Positions 1 to 6,680 of a DNA stretch of 14,968 nt are shown one piece after another. Under the pieces are notes generated by a model. The model saw nothing but the letters and a program-made list of their open reading frames with translations, was not told the DNA's origin and did not search any database. Position 1 is the first letter of the stretch. Every line of letters begins with the position of its first letter. Source of the DNA: JBGPHT01 sp041484525 (lineage in GTDB: Bacteria > Acidobacteriota > Terriglobia > Bryobacterales > Bryobacteraceae); NCBI GenBank assembly GCA_041484525.1, contig JBGPHT010000183.1:1-14968 (forward strand), given 5' to 3'. The position numbers and the translations under genes were made by a program.

Positions 1-1
1 C

Positions 2-109
2 CCGGGCCGCCATTTCTATCAGGTCAGCGAAACCGGCCGCGTCCTCCTGACGGCCTTCCTCATCGCCCGTCAGGCAACCGCTAAACAGTTGATGAAGAAG
101 GCAGCTTGA
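2..109 (+). CDS. 3' end of an unidentified gene with a winged-helix-like C-terminus
   Basis: The frame is open from the left edge to a TGA at 107-109 and gives 35 residues. The translation contains the pattern H-F-Y-Q-V-S-E-T-G-R followed by a hydrophobic helix (VLLTAFLIARQ) and a basic tail ending KKAA. The pattern aromatic-x-V-[ST]-x-x-G-R is typical of the wing of winged-helix DNA-binding proteins, which is why I suggest one. The family cannot be named from this fragment. There is no clear terminator after the stop. The next gene starts 155 bases downstream and probably has its own promoter. Confidence 0.5.
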   Translation, partial: PGRHFYQVSETGRVLLTAFLIARQATAKQLMKKAA

Positions 110-225
110 CAAAATTCTGTGCTAAAAACAAAGAAACGAACTGTTAGTCGTACGGATGAACGCAGATGGACAACAAATAGTTGTATCGGTGTGTATCTGT
201 AGCCTGGTAAGCGCGGCGCGTCGTC

Positions 226-258
226 GATAATGGGAGAGTAACCTCTAACAGGAGAGTA
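226..258 (+). promoter_or_regulatory. Putative -10 box and Shine-Dalgarno for the AAA ATPase gene
   Basis: GATAAT at 226-231 matches the -10 consensus at five of six positions, but no -35 match is seen 16-18 bases upstream. AGGAG at 250-254 lies 10 bases before the ATG at 265 and supports that start. The octamer GGAGAGTA occurs twice (233-240 and 251-258), so there are two SD-like copies 18 bases apart. Only the second is at a usable distance. Confidence 0.35.
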
Positions 259-264
259 CGCCGG

Positions 265-1824
265 ATGGCGTCCGAAGACATCGCGCTCAATCATTCTGAA
301 AGCCACAGCCGCTCGGGCGATCTCCTGGCTGTCGAGAGCCGAGCGGTCAAGACGATTCGCGAGGTCTTCGAGTCCGGACGGCCGCTCACGTACATCCGCT
401 CGTCGGAAGAGCAGCGGGTGGGAAAGGTGTTGCGCGAGGTCGGCGCGCGACTGCTTCCCTCCACGCCGGTGCGCGTTTGGACGTGGACCCTCACCGCAGG
501 GATGCACGGCGATGGGGAAGCCGCCGAGGCCGGCACGCTGACTCCGCGAGGTGTTCTCGATGCCATCGTCGCGCACGCCGGTCCGGCCATCTTCCACCTC
601 AAGGACTTTCACGAGCCGCTGCGGGAATCTCCCGAAATCAGGCGCCGGCTGCGAGATGTTTATGAGTCCTGTCTCGACCAGCGGAAGTTCGTCGTGATCA
701 CGTCCGCGGTCCGGTTCATTCCGGAGGAGATCGAGCGGAGCATCATGTTTCTCGAACTGCGGCCGCCCGATCTGGTCGAGCTGGTTGAGTTTCTGCGCGA
801 CGAGACGCGGCTGATCGCGGCGGGCGGCGATGCTGACGACGCGGCGCTGTATCAGATCGCGCGCGCTCTGCTGGGACTCACCACCGACGAAGCGCGCTAC
901 GCGTTGCGCCGCGCTCTGGCCAAGAGCCGGACCCTGGGACCTGAATCGCTACCCGCGGTGCTCGAAGAGAAGCGGCTGCTGGTCAATCGCAGCGGCGTCA
1001 TCGAGTACATTGCCGACAGTACGAATCTGGGAGATGTCGGAGGACTCGATGGCCTGAAGAAGTGGCTGCTCGAGCGGCATAAACTTTTTCAGTTGCGCGA
1101 CAGCCTGTCCGCGGAGATCGTGCCTAAGGGCGTGCTCATGATGGGTATCCCGGGTTGCGGCAAAAGCCTCGCCGTGAAGGCCATCGCATCCTATTTCCAG
1201 CTTCCGCTCTATCGCGTGGACATGATCGAGATTTTCTCCGGCCGGCATGGCAAGGCCGAAGGCGCATTCGTGCAGGCGTGCCGGATGATGGAAGATATGG
1301 CGCCCGCCGTTCTCTGGTTCGACGAGATCGAAATGGGAATCACGTCGACGGATTCGGGCGGCGAGCAGGGCCGGATTTTCGCCTTCTTCCTCACCTGGAT
1401 GCAGGAGAAGACGCGCGGACTCTTCGTGGCGGCCACGGCCAATCGAATCGATCTTCTGCCCGCCGAAATGATTCGCAAGGGACGTTTTGACGAAGTGTTC
1501 TTCGTGGATCTGCCGCTCGACGCCGAACAGATCGAGATCTTCAAGATCCACCTCAGCCGCCGCGGCGTGGATGCGTCCGGGTTCAACCTGGAACAATTGA
1601 CGAAGTTTACGGTTGGGTGGACGGGCGCGGAGATCGAGCAGTGCGTCATATCGGCACTGACCAAGGCACGGCTCGAGGATCGGGAAGTGACCGGACAGGA
1701 TCTCATCAGCATCGCGGCCAAGATTGTCCCGCTGTCGCGCACGATGCGGGAGCAGATCACGCATATTCGAGGCTGGGCGTTCGAGCGCGCCGTCCGCGCG
1801 TCACTCAATCCCACTGGCCGGTAG
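265..1824 (+). CDS. Ycf46-like AAA+ ATPase
   Basis: This 519-residue protein has the layout of the chloroplast/cyanobacterial Ycf46 family. The N-terminal half (about residues 30-230) looks like a degenerate AAA domain, with IRSSEEQR near 44, AIFHLKDFH near 110-120 and FVVITS near 140. The second half is an intact AAA+ module: Walker A GIPGCGKS at 294-301 (K300), Walker B VLWFDEIE at 349-356 (D353, E354), sensor-1 region ATAN ending at N393, and arginine-finger region RKGRFDE at 404-410. FLTWMQEK and IHLSRRG are further Ycf46-type signatures. It should bind and hydrolyse ATP in the cytoplasm; the substrate is unknown. Ycf46 has been linked to CO2 use in cyanobacteria, but nothing here supports that role. 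The ATG at 265 follows AGGAG. The gene stands alone, with 155 bases before it and about 260 after it on the same strand. Confidence 0.85.
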   Translation: MASEDIALNHSESHSRSGDLLAVESRAVKTIREVFESGRPLTYIRSSEEQRVGKVLREVGARLLPSTPVRVWTWTLTAGMHGDGEAAEAGTLTPRGVLDAIVAHAGPAIFHLKDFHEPLRESPEIRRRLRDVYESCLDQRKFVVITSAVRFIPEEIERSIMFLELRPPDLVELVEFLRDETRLIAAGGDADDAALYQIARALLGLTTDEARYALRRALAKSRTLGPESLPAVLEEKRLLVNRSGVIEYIADSTNLGDVGGLDGLKKWLLERHKLFQLRDSLSAEIVPKGVLMMGIPGCGKSLAVKAIASYFQLPLYRVDMIEIFSGRHGKAEGAFVQACRMMEDMAPAVLWFDEIEMGITSTDSGGEQGRIFAFFLTWMQEKTRGLFVAATANRIDLLPAEMIRKGRFDEVFFVDLPLDAEQIEIFKIHLSRRGVDASGFNLEQLTKFTVGWTGAEIEQCVISALTKARLEDREVTGQDLISIAAKIVPLSRTMREQITHIRGWAFERAVRASLNPTGR

Positions 1825-1873
1825 CGGATTGAGAACCTGCCTGACATCCAAGCGATTCCGCCGCGGCTATCAA

Positions 1874-2056
1874 CTAGGGCGCGCCAAACGCACCATCGCC
1901 CGGCTGGCTGCGTGGAAGGCGCGAGGGCGAGGGCATGCGGGCTGCACGACTGAGCCTCGCTTCCGAGGCGCAGCATTTTCGGCACGCTTCCGCGCCCGCA
2001 CGGCCGGCCGCGAGGGCGGCGCCTATCAAGAGCGGTAGGATCAGCAGTGCCTTCAT
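1874..2056 (-). CDS. Doubtful small secreted peptide
   Basis: A 60-codon frame on the minus strand begins MKALLILPLLIGAALAAGRAGA, a textbook signal peptide with cleavage expected near residues 21-23. It continues with a short Cys cluster (ACRKCC) and a low-complexity Arg/Pro/Ser tail. It fills the gap between the AAA ATPase and the pRiA4b-like gene and is divergent from the latter. There is no good Shine-Dalgarno; CATACT at 2072-2067 is a weak -10 candidate 10 bases upstream. The tail looks like translated GC-rich non-coding DNA, so this may be chance or a decayed gene. No family is recognised. Confidence 0.3.
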   Translation of the reverse strand: MKALLILPLLIGAALAAGRAGAEACRKCCASEARLSRAARMPSPSRLPRSQPGDGAFGAP

Positions 2057-2082
2057 GCCCGATGTTAGTATGACGAAAGCGA

Positions 2083-2658
2083 GTGAAAAAACGCGCGCTT
2101 TACCAACTGAAGATCACGCTGCACGACATCGATCCCCCGGTCTGGCGCCGGGTTCAAGTTTGGGAAGACACCAAGTTGCCGCCGCTGCATCGGATCCTGC
2201 AAAGCCTCTTCAACTGGGAAGGCTACCATCTCCACGAGTTCCGGATGGGGCGGCGTGTCTATGCTGAACCTGACCCGGAGGACCACCACTTCGGGCGAAA
2301 AACGATCGACGAGCGCGCAGTGCCTCTGAACGCGTTGATAGATCGGGTCGGAGACGAACTCGAGGATCACTACGATTTCGGCGACAATTGGCGGCACTAT
2401 ATTCTTCTCGAGGCAATACTCCTGCCCGAGGAAGGAGTCGCCTATCCCCGATGTGTTGCCGGAGAACGGAACGGTCCTCCCGAAGACTCCGGCGGACCGT
2501 TCCGCTACGCGGACTACCTCGAAGCCCTTCGCGATCCCGACCACCCGGAACACGAAAACCTGCTCCAGTGGCGGGGCCCGTTCGATCCCGACACCTTCTC
2601 GCGCGCACGCGTCAACGCAGTTCTGAATAGGACGTTTCAGCGACGCCCGAAACGCTGA
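2083..2658 (+). CDS. pRiA4b ORF-3-like protein (IS1096/plasmid ORF3 family)
   Basis: This 191-residue protein has the family hallmarks in order: YQLKITLHDIDPPVWRRVQV at the N-terminus, LHRILQSLFNW and HLHEF near 45-65, HYDFGDNWRHYILLE near 95-110, and CVAGERNGPPEDSGG near 125-140. Members occur on plasmids, beside insertion sequences and as lone chromosomal genes; their biochemical function is unknown. No transposase or IS end is visible here. The start is GTG at 2083, chosen because homologous sequence begins almost at once. SD support is weak (AAAGCGAG), and a TAGTAT at 2066-2071 is a possible -10. The gene ends 16 bases from the stop of the convergent sugar porter, with no terminator hairpin between them. 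Confidence 0.85.
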   Translation: MKKRALYQLKITLHDIDPPVWRRVQVWEDTKLPPLHRILQSLFNWEGYHLHEFRMGRRVYAEPDPEDHHFGRKTIDERAVPLNALIDRVGDELEDHYDFGDNWRHYILLEAILLPEEGVAYPRCVAGERNGPPEDSGGPFRYADYLEALRDPDHPEHENLLQWRGPFDPDTFSRARVNAVLNRTFQRRPKR

Positions 2659-2674
2659 TCCCCACGCCCAAGGA

Positions 2675-4030
2675 CTACGCCGATCGCAGCTTCTGCTCCA
2701 TATCTTCGAGAGTGACGCCTTTCGTCTCCGGATAGAAGACCAGCACCACGACGAACTGCACCACGGTCATCAACGCGAAAAAGACGAACGGCGCGGCGCC
2801 GGATTGGGTCGCCATTACGGGAAATATTCCGGAGATGAGGGCGTTCATGATCCAGTGGGTGAAGCTGCCGAGGCTCTGCCCATTGGCCCGCACGAGATTG
2901 GGAAAAACTTCGCTCAGGTAGACCCAGATGACCGCGCCCTGGGAGAAGGCGAAGAATCCGATGAAGCCCACCAGCAACCAGACCAGCAAGCCTTCGTTGC
3001 GGCCGGTGGCGAACACTTCCGCCACGCCGGCCAGGCAGGCAGCTGTTCCCGCAGCGCCGATCAGCAGCAGCTTTTTGCGCCCGAGCCGGTCGATCACCGA
3101 CATGGCGATCATGGTGAAGATCAGGTTGGTGAGTCCGATCCCGACCGCCCGCACGTCGCTCGAGACGCGGCTGAAGCCGGCCCGCTCGAAGATGTCGTTC
3201 AGGTAATAAAGGATGGCGTTGATGCCGGAGAGTTGGTTGAACATGCCGATCGACACCGCCAGCAGGATTGGCTTCAGGTACCGGCGCTGGAACAGGCGTT
3301 CCCGGTGGCCATCGGGTTGCGCGCCGACCGTCGCCACAATGTCCTGCAGTTCCCGATCGGGGTCGGGCTCGCCGGTTTTGGCAAGCACGTTGCGTGCCTC
3401 CTTGAGCCTGCCCGCTCTGGCCAGCCAGCGCGGGCTCTCCGGAATGCCGACGAGCGCCATGAAGAAGATTACGGCGGGCAGCGCCGCAATCCCCAGCTTC
3501 CAACGCCATTCCGTTTCTCCCAGACCCTGCAGCCCAACCAGGTAGTTCGAAAGATAGGCGACGAGAATCCCGGCCACGATATTGAACTGGAAGAAACCGA
3601 CCAGCCGGCCGCGTTTGTCCGCGGGAGAAATCTCCGCGATGTACATCGGCCCAATGACTGAGGACCCACCGATACCCAGGCCCCCGATGAACCGGAAAAA
3701 CACGATCGCGTACCAGTTCCAGGCGAACGCGCATCCGAGAGCCGAGACGATGTAGAGCACCGCCAGCGCTTGCAGGCAGGCGCGCCGTCCGAAGCGGTCG
3801 CTGGGCCGGCCGGCGATTAGCGAGCCCAAGACCGTGCCCCACAAAGCGCTCGACACGGTGAAGCCGAGCAGAGCCGCGGTGAGACTGTAGGTCTCGGTGA
3901 GGGCCCGCGTGGTGCCGGCGATCACCGCGGTATCGAAGCCGAAGAGCAGTCCTCCGAGCGCGGCTACGAGGGCGCTTCGGATCAGGTGCGGCGTCATTCT
4001 GTGGACGCCCGGACTCGCGGCGGAATGCAT
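2675..4030 (-). CDS. MFS sugar porter (XylE/GlcP-like)
   Basis: A 12-helix inner-membrane transporter of the sugar porter branch of the major facilitator superfamily, probably a sugar:H+ symporter. Family signatures, numbered from the 4030 start: GGLLFGFD in TM1 (26-33), GRPSDRFGRR in loop 2-3 (74-83), PESPRW after TM6 (197-202), NQLSGINAILYY in TM7 (265-276), DRLGRKK in loop 8-9, and PETKGVTLEDME at the C-terminus (434-445). The TM7 motif is usually QQ-x-x-G-I-N, so Asn replaces the first Gln. The start is uncertain: the frame opens at 4084, but that would run through the promoter of the divergent gene. ATG at 4030 lies 7 bases after a -10-like GATAGT, and ATG at 3997 is also possible. The substrate cannot be told from sequence; no sugar-catabolic genes are adjacent. 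Confidence 0.9.
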   Translation of the reverse strand: MHSAASPGVHRMTPHLIRSALVAALGGLLFGFDTAVIAGTTRALTETYSLTAALLGFTVSSALWGTVLGSLIAGRPSDRFGRRACLQALAVLYIVSALGCAFAWNWYAIVFFRFIGGLGIGGSSVIGPMYIAEISPADKRGRLVGFFQFNIVAGILVAYLSNYLVGLQGLGETEWRWKLGIAALPAVIFFMALVGIPESPRWLARAGRLKEARNVLAKTGEPDPDRELQDIVATVGAQPDGHRERLFQRRYLKPILLAVSIGMFNQLSGINAILYYLNDIFERAGFSRVSSDVRAVGIGLTNLIFTMIAMSVIDRLGRKKLLLIGAAGTAACLAGVAEVFATGRNEGLLVWLLVGFIGFFAFSQGAVIWVYLSEVFPNLVRANGQSLGSFTHWIMNALISGIFPVMATQSGAAPFVFFALMTVVQFVVVLVFYPETKGVTLEDMEQKLRSA

Positions 4031-4037
4031 ACGTTCA

Positions 4038-4043
4038 ACTATC
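4038..4043 (-). promoter_or_regulatory. Putative -10 box for the sugar porter
   Basis: On the minus strand GATAGT (four of six to TATAAT) is followed after 7 bases by the ATG at 4030. The spacing matches the -10 boxes at 4064 and 6093 and predicts a transcript that starts at or next to the start codon. No clear -35 is seen. Confidence 0.35.
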
Positions 4044-4063
4044 TTCGCAGAATGTTTCGACGG

Positions 4064-4069
4064 TATAAT
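4064..4069 (+). promoter_or_regulatory. Perfect -10 box ahead of the S9 peptidase
   Basis: TATAAT at 4064-4069 is followed by TCCGGC and an ATG at 4076. Transcription would begin at about that ATG, giving a leaderless message. No -35 match is found at 16-18 bases. The ATG is not in frame with the peptidase (see the entry for 4076-4170). Confidence 0.6.
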
Positions 4070-4075
4070 TCCGGC

Positions 4076-4170
4076 ATGTTCCATTCCACAAGCCCGCCGC
4101 CGCTCTACTATTCTCCGCCTGTGCGTTCGCCGCCGGCGTCACCGCTCCCAGCATCGACGAATCGCTCGGT
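4076..4170 (+). other. Out-of-frame signal-peptide region of the S9 peptidase
   Basis: In the peptidase frame the bases upstream of ATG 4171 are open back to a TAA at 4066-4068. They encode HKPAAALLFSACAFAAGVTA (about 4087-4146) and then PSIDESLG, leading into the first propeller strand. This is a signal peptide followed by the usual start of a mature S9 peptidase. The stretch has no ATG, GTG or TTG in that frame. The only well-placed start, ATG 4076 behind TATAAT, lies in another frame that yields a proline-rich non-protein ending in a TGA at 4172-4174. One extra base (or two fewer) between about 4079 and 4095 would join ATG 4076 to the signal peptide. I infer a real frameshift or a sequencing or assembly error. 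Confidence 0.7.
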
Positions 4171-6066
4171 ATGAAATCGGTCGCAGGCGCGCAGATTTCG
4201 CCCGACGGGCGCTACGTCGCCTATGGCGTGCAGCAGGCCAACTGGGAAGAGAACGACTTCGTCACGCAGATCTGGATCGCGGTCGTCGCCACCGGCGAGC
4301 GCTACCAGCTCACCAGCGGCAAGAAGTCCTCGACCGGACCGCAATGGGCGCCCGATTCGCGCCGCCTCGCTTTCGGCTCGGATCGCGATAGCAAGCGCCA
4401 GATCTATCTCATCTCGCCCTCCGGCGGCGAAGCCTCGCAGCTCACGGCCGAGGAGAACGGCGTGGGTGGATTCGCCTGGTCGCCCGACGGCGCCTGGATC
4501 GCTTTCACGTCTACCGGCCCCGACGTCAAGGCCAAGAAGGACCGCAAGGACAAGTACGGCGATTTCGAAGTCATCGGCGGCGAGTACTCCATGAGCCATC
4601 TCTGGCGCGTGAAAGTTCCGGCCGAGATGCCGTACGACGTGAAGAAGCTGCCGAAGGCCGAGCCGTTGACCAAGGGCGAGCAATTCACCGTCTCGCAATT
4701 CGCCTGGTCGCCGGATGGCGCGCGCATTGCCTTCAGCGCCGGCCGCGACCCCGACCTCGGTTCGCCGGATACGGAGCAGATCTACGTTCTCGACCTCGCC
4801 GATCTCCACGTGCGCAAATTGACGGAAACGCCCGGCCCGAACGGCAGCCCCAAGTGGTCGCCGGACGGCCGGCAGATCGCTTATGTCACGTCCAACGGCG
4901 AGCCGTTCTTCTACTACTCCAACCGCTACATCGCGGTGATTCCGGCTGACGGCGGCGCGGCGCGGGTGCTCACGCTCGACTTCGATGAAGACGCCGGCCT
5001 GCTCGATTGGGCGCCTGACGGCATCTATTTCAGCGCGCTGCAAAAGACCGCGTCGCACGTTTTCCGTCTGGATCCGGCGACGCGCGCCGTCCATCGCATC
5101 AGCGGTCCGGACCAGTTCCACGCCTCGGGCGCGAGCTTCACCCGGGACCACCGCACCATGGCCGGCGTGGGCGCATCACCCAACCACTTCGCCGAAGTCT
5201 ATGTCTCCGCGGTGTCCGATTTCGCGCCGAAATATCTGAGCGACGTGGGCGCGCAGTGGAAGGGCTTTTCACTCGCGACGCGCGAGGTTGTCCAATGGAA
5301 ATCCACCGACGGCGCCACCATGGAGGGCATCCTCATCAAGCCGGCGGATTACGATCCCGCGCGCAAGTATCCTCTGCTGGTGGTGATTCACGGCGGTCCG
5401 ACCGGCGTCGACACGCCCCTTCTCAGCGGCGACCGATACTACACCGTCGAGCGCTTTGCCGCTAAGGGAGCCCTCATCTTGAAGCCGAATTATCGGGGCT
5501 CGGCAGGATACGGCGCGAAGTTCCGCGCGCTCAACGTGCGCAATCTGGGTATCGGCGATTACAACGACGTGATCTCGGGCGTGGATTCTCTGATCGCGAA
5601 AGGCATCGTCGACAAGGACCGCGCCGGTTCCATGGGCTGGAGCGAGGGCGGTTACATCTCCGCCTTCATCACCTGCTACAGCGACCGGTTCAAGGCCGTT
5701 TCGGTGGGTGCAGGAATCTCCGACTGGATGACGTATTACGTGAACACCGACATTCATCCTTTCACGCGGCAATACCTGAAAGGGACGCCTTGGGACGACC
5801 CCGAGATCTACCGCAAGACTTCGCCCATCACCTACGTGAGCCGCGCCAAAACGCCGACGCTCATCCAGCACGGCGACCAGGACAAGCGGGTTCCGCCGCC
5901 GAATTCGTACGAACTGTACCAGGCGCTGAAAGACCGCAACGTTCCGGTGAAGCTGATCTTCTACAAAGGATTCGGGCATCCCATCAACAAGCCCAAGCAG
6001 CAGCGCGCCGTGATGGAGCACAACTATGAATGGTTCAGCAAATACATTTGGGGCGAACAGGAATAG
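4171..6066 (+). CDS. S9 family peptidase (prolyl oligopeptidase/acylaminoacyl-peptidase type)
   Basis: A serine peptidase with an N-terminal beta-propeller and a C-terminal alpha/beta-hydrolase domain. Propeller repeats with the SPDG-type motif occur at the N-terminus (ISPDGRYVAY) and as WAPDSRRLAF, WSPDGAWIAF, WSPDGARIAF, WSPDGRQIAY and WAPDGIYF. The catalytic triad, numbered from ATG 4171, is S491 in GWSEGG, D571 in HGDQDKRVP and H603 in GFGHP. HGGPTG near 406-411 is the usual oxyanion-side motif. The enzyme probably trims short peptides in the periplasm. As it stands, the 631-residue frame from ATG 4171 lacks the signal peptide and the first ten or so mature residues, which lie upstream in frame without a start codon. 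If translated only from 4171 the product would stay in the cytoplasm and might fold poorly. The DinB gene follows after 39 bases. Confidence 0.9.
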   Translation: MKSVAGAQISPDGRYVAYGVQQANWEENDFVTQIWIAVVATGERYQLTSGKKSSTGPQWAPDSRRLAFGSDRDSKRQIYLISPSGGEASQLTAEENGVGGFAWSPDGAWIAFTSTGPDVKAKKDRKDKYGDFEVIGGEYSMSHLWRVKVPAEMPYDVKKLPKAEPLTKGEQFTVSQFAWSPDGARIAFSAGRDPDLGSPDTEQIYVLDLADLHVRKLTETPGPNGSPKWSPDGRQIAYVTSNGEPFFYYSNRYIAVIPADGGAARVLTLDFDEDAGLLDWAPDGIYFSALQKTASHVFRLDPATRAVHRISGPDQFHASGASFTRDHRTMAGVGASPNHFAEVYVSAVSDFAPKYLSDVGAQWKGFSLATREVVQWKSTDGATMEGILIKPADYDPARKYPLLVVIHGGPTGVDTPLLSGDRYYTVERFAAKGALILKPNYRGSAGYGAKFRALNVRNLGIGDYNDVISGVDSLIAKGIVDKDRAGSMGWSEGGYISAFITCYSDRFKAVSVGAGISDWMTYYVNTDIHPFTRQYLKGTPWDDPEIYRKTSPITYVSRAKTPTLIQHGDQDKRVPPPNSYELYQALKDRNVPVKLIFYKGFGHPINKPKQQRAVMEHNYEWFSKYIWGEQE

Positions 6067-6092
6067 GCGGCGGAGGAACTTCGGCGCTGCGG

Positions 6093-6098
6093 TAAAAT
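6093..6098 (+). promoter_or_regulatory. Putative -10 box for the DinB-like gene
   Basis: TAAAAT (five of six) is followed by 7 bases and the ATG at 6106. There is no convincing SD in those 7 bases and no -35 match upstream. The geometry implies a leaderless transcript separate from the upstream peptidase. Confidence 0.5.
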
Positions 6099-6105
6099 TG
6101 ACTCC

Positions 6106-6657
6106 ATGAACTATTACGGACCCAAGGAACTCGCGGCCAGCTTTCGGACTGTCCGGAACAACACGATCATCATCGCCGAGGAGATCGGCGAAGACCATTA
6201 CGGCTTCAGTCCCGCGTCCGGCACGCGGACTGTAGCTCAGACACTCTTCCACATCTCGGTTGCCCCCAACCTGCAATATCAGATCCATGCCGTCGAGCAT
6301 CGCGCCACACTCGAAGGCTTCGACTTCCCCGCTTTTCTTGGCAAACTAATCGCCGACGAGCAGACACCGCGCAGCAAGCAGCAGATCGTCGCGCTGCTTC
6401 GAGAAGAAGGCGATCGCTTCGGCCAATGGATCGAGACCCTCTCCGACGATTTCCTGGGCGAACAGGTTCGGTTCCCCGCGGGTATGACGCCGCCGTCGAA
6501 GTCGCGATTCGAGATGATCCTGGGCATCAAGGAGCACGAGATGCATCACCGCGGCCAGCTCATGCTGGTGGAGCGGATGCTCGGCATGGTGCCGCACCTG
6601 ACACGCCAGATGCTGGCTCGGATCGCCGCGATGCAGGCCGCCAAAGTGTCCGCCTGA
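6106..6657 (+). CDS. DinB-fold putative metalloprotein
   Basis: This 183-residue protein is the usual length for a DinB/YfiT-type four-helix bundle. The expected metal ligands are visible: H49 in TLFHIS, and H144 and H148 in the H-x3-H-R-G-Q motif (HEMHHRGQL, 144-152). The family binds a divalent metal; some members are thiol transferases (mycothiol, bacillithiol) and many have no known activity, so no substrate is assigned. The start at 6106 agrees with the family N-terminus and with the -10 box 7 bases upstream. The next gene begins 23 bases after the stop and could be co-transcribed. Confidence 0.85.
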   Translation: MNYYGPKELAASFRTVRNNTIIIAEEIGEDHYGFSPASGTRTVAQTLFHISVAPNLQYQIHAVEHRATLEGFDFPAFLGKLIADEQTPRSKQQIVALLREEGDRFGQWIETLSDDFLGEQVRFPAGMTPPSKSRFEMILGIKEHEMHHRGQLMLVERMLGMVPHLTRQMLARIAAMQAAKVSA

Positions 6658-6680
6658 TCCAGCGGCCGGATTCTAAAACC

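Noticed and set aside
170..184. Small inverted repeat ACAAC-AAATA-GTTGT
   Set aside because: Arms of 5 bp in an AT-rich gap are expected by chance, and no regulator or start codon is positioned by it.
1954..1969. Hairpin GCCTCG-CTTC-CGAGGC downstream of the AAA ATPase as a terminator
   Set aside because: The stem is only 6 bp and the nearest T-run (TTTT near 1975) is not directly after it. It also lies inside the doubtful minus-strand frame.
2804..3661. Plus-strand open frame (285 codons) inside the sugar porter
   Set aside because: It has His/Asp/Gln-rich composition without motifs, while the minus strand gives a complete and well-conserved transporter.
6426..6680. Upstream extension of the secreted protein frame to 6426
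   Set aside because: It would overlap most of the second half of the DinB gene and place the clear signal peptide in the middle of the protein.
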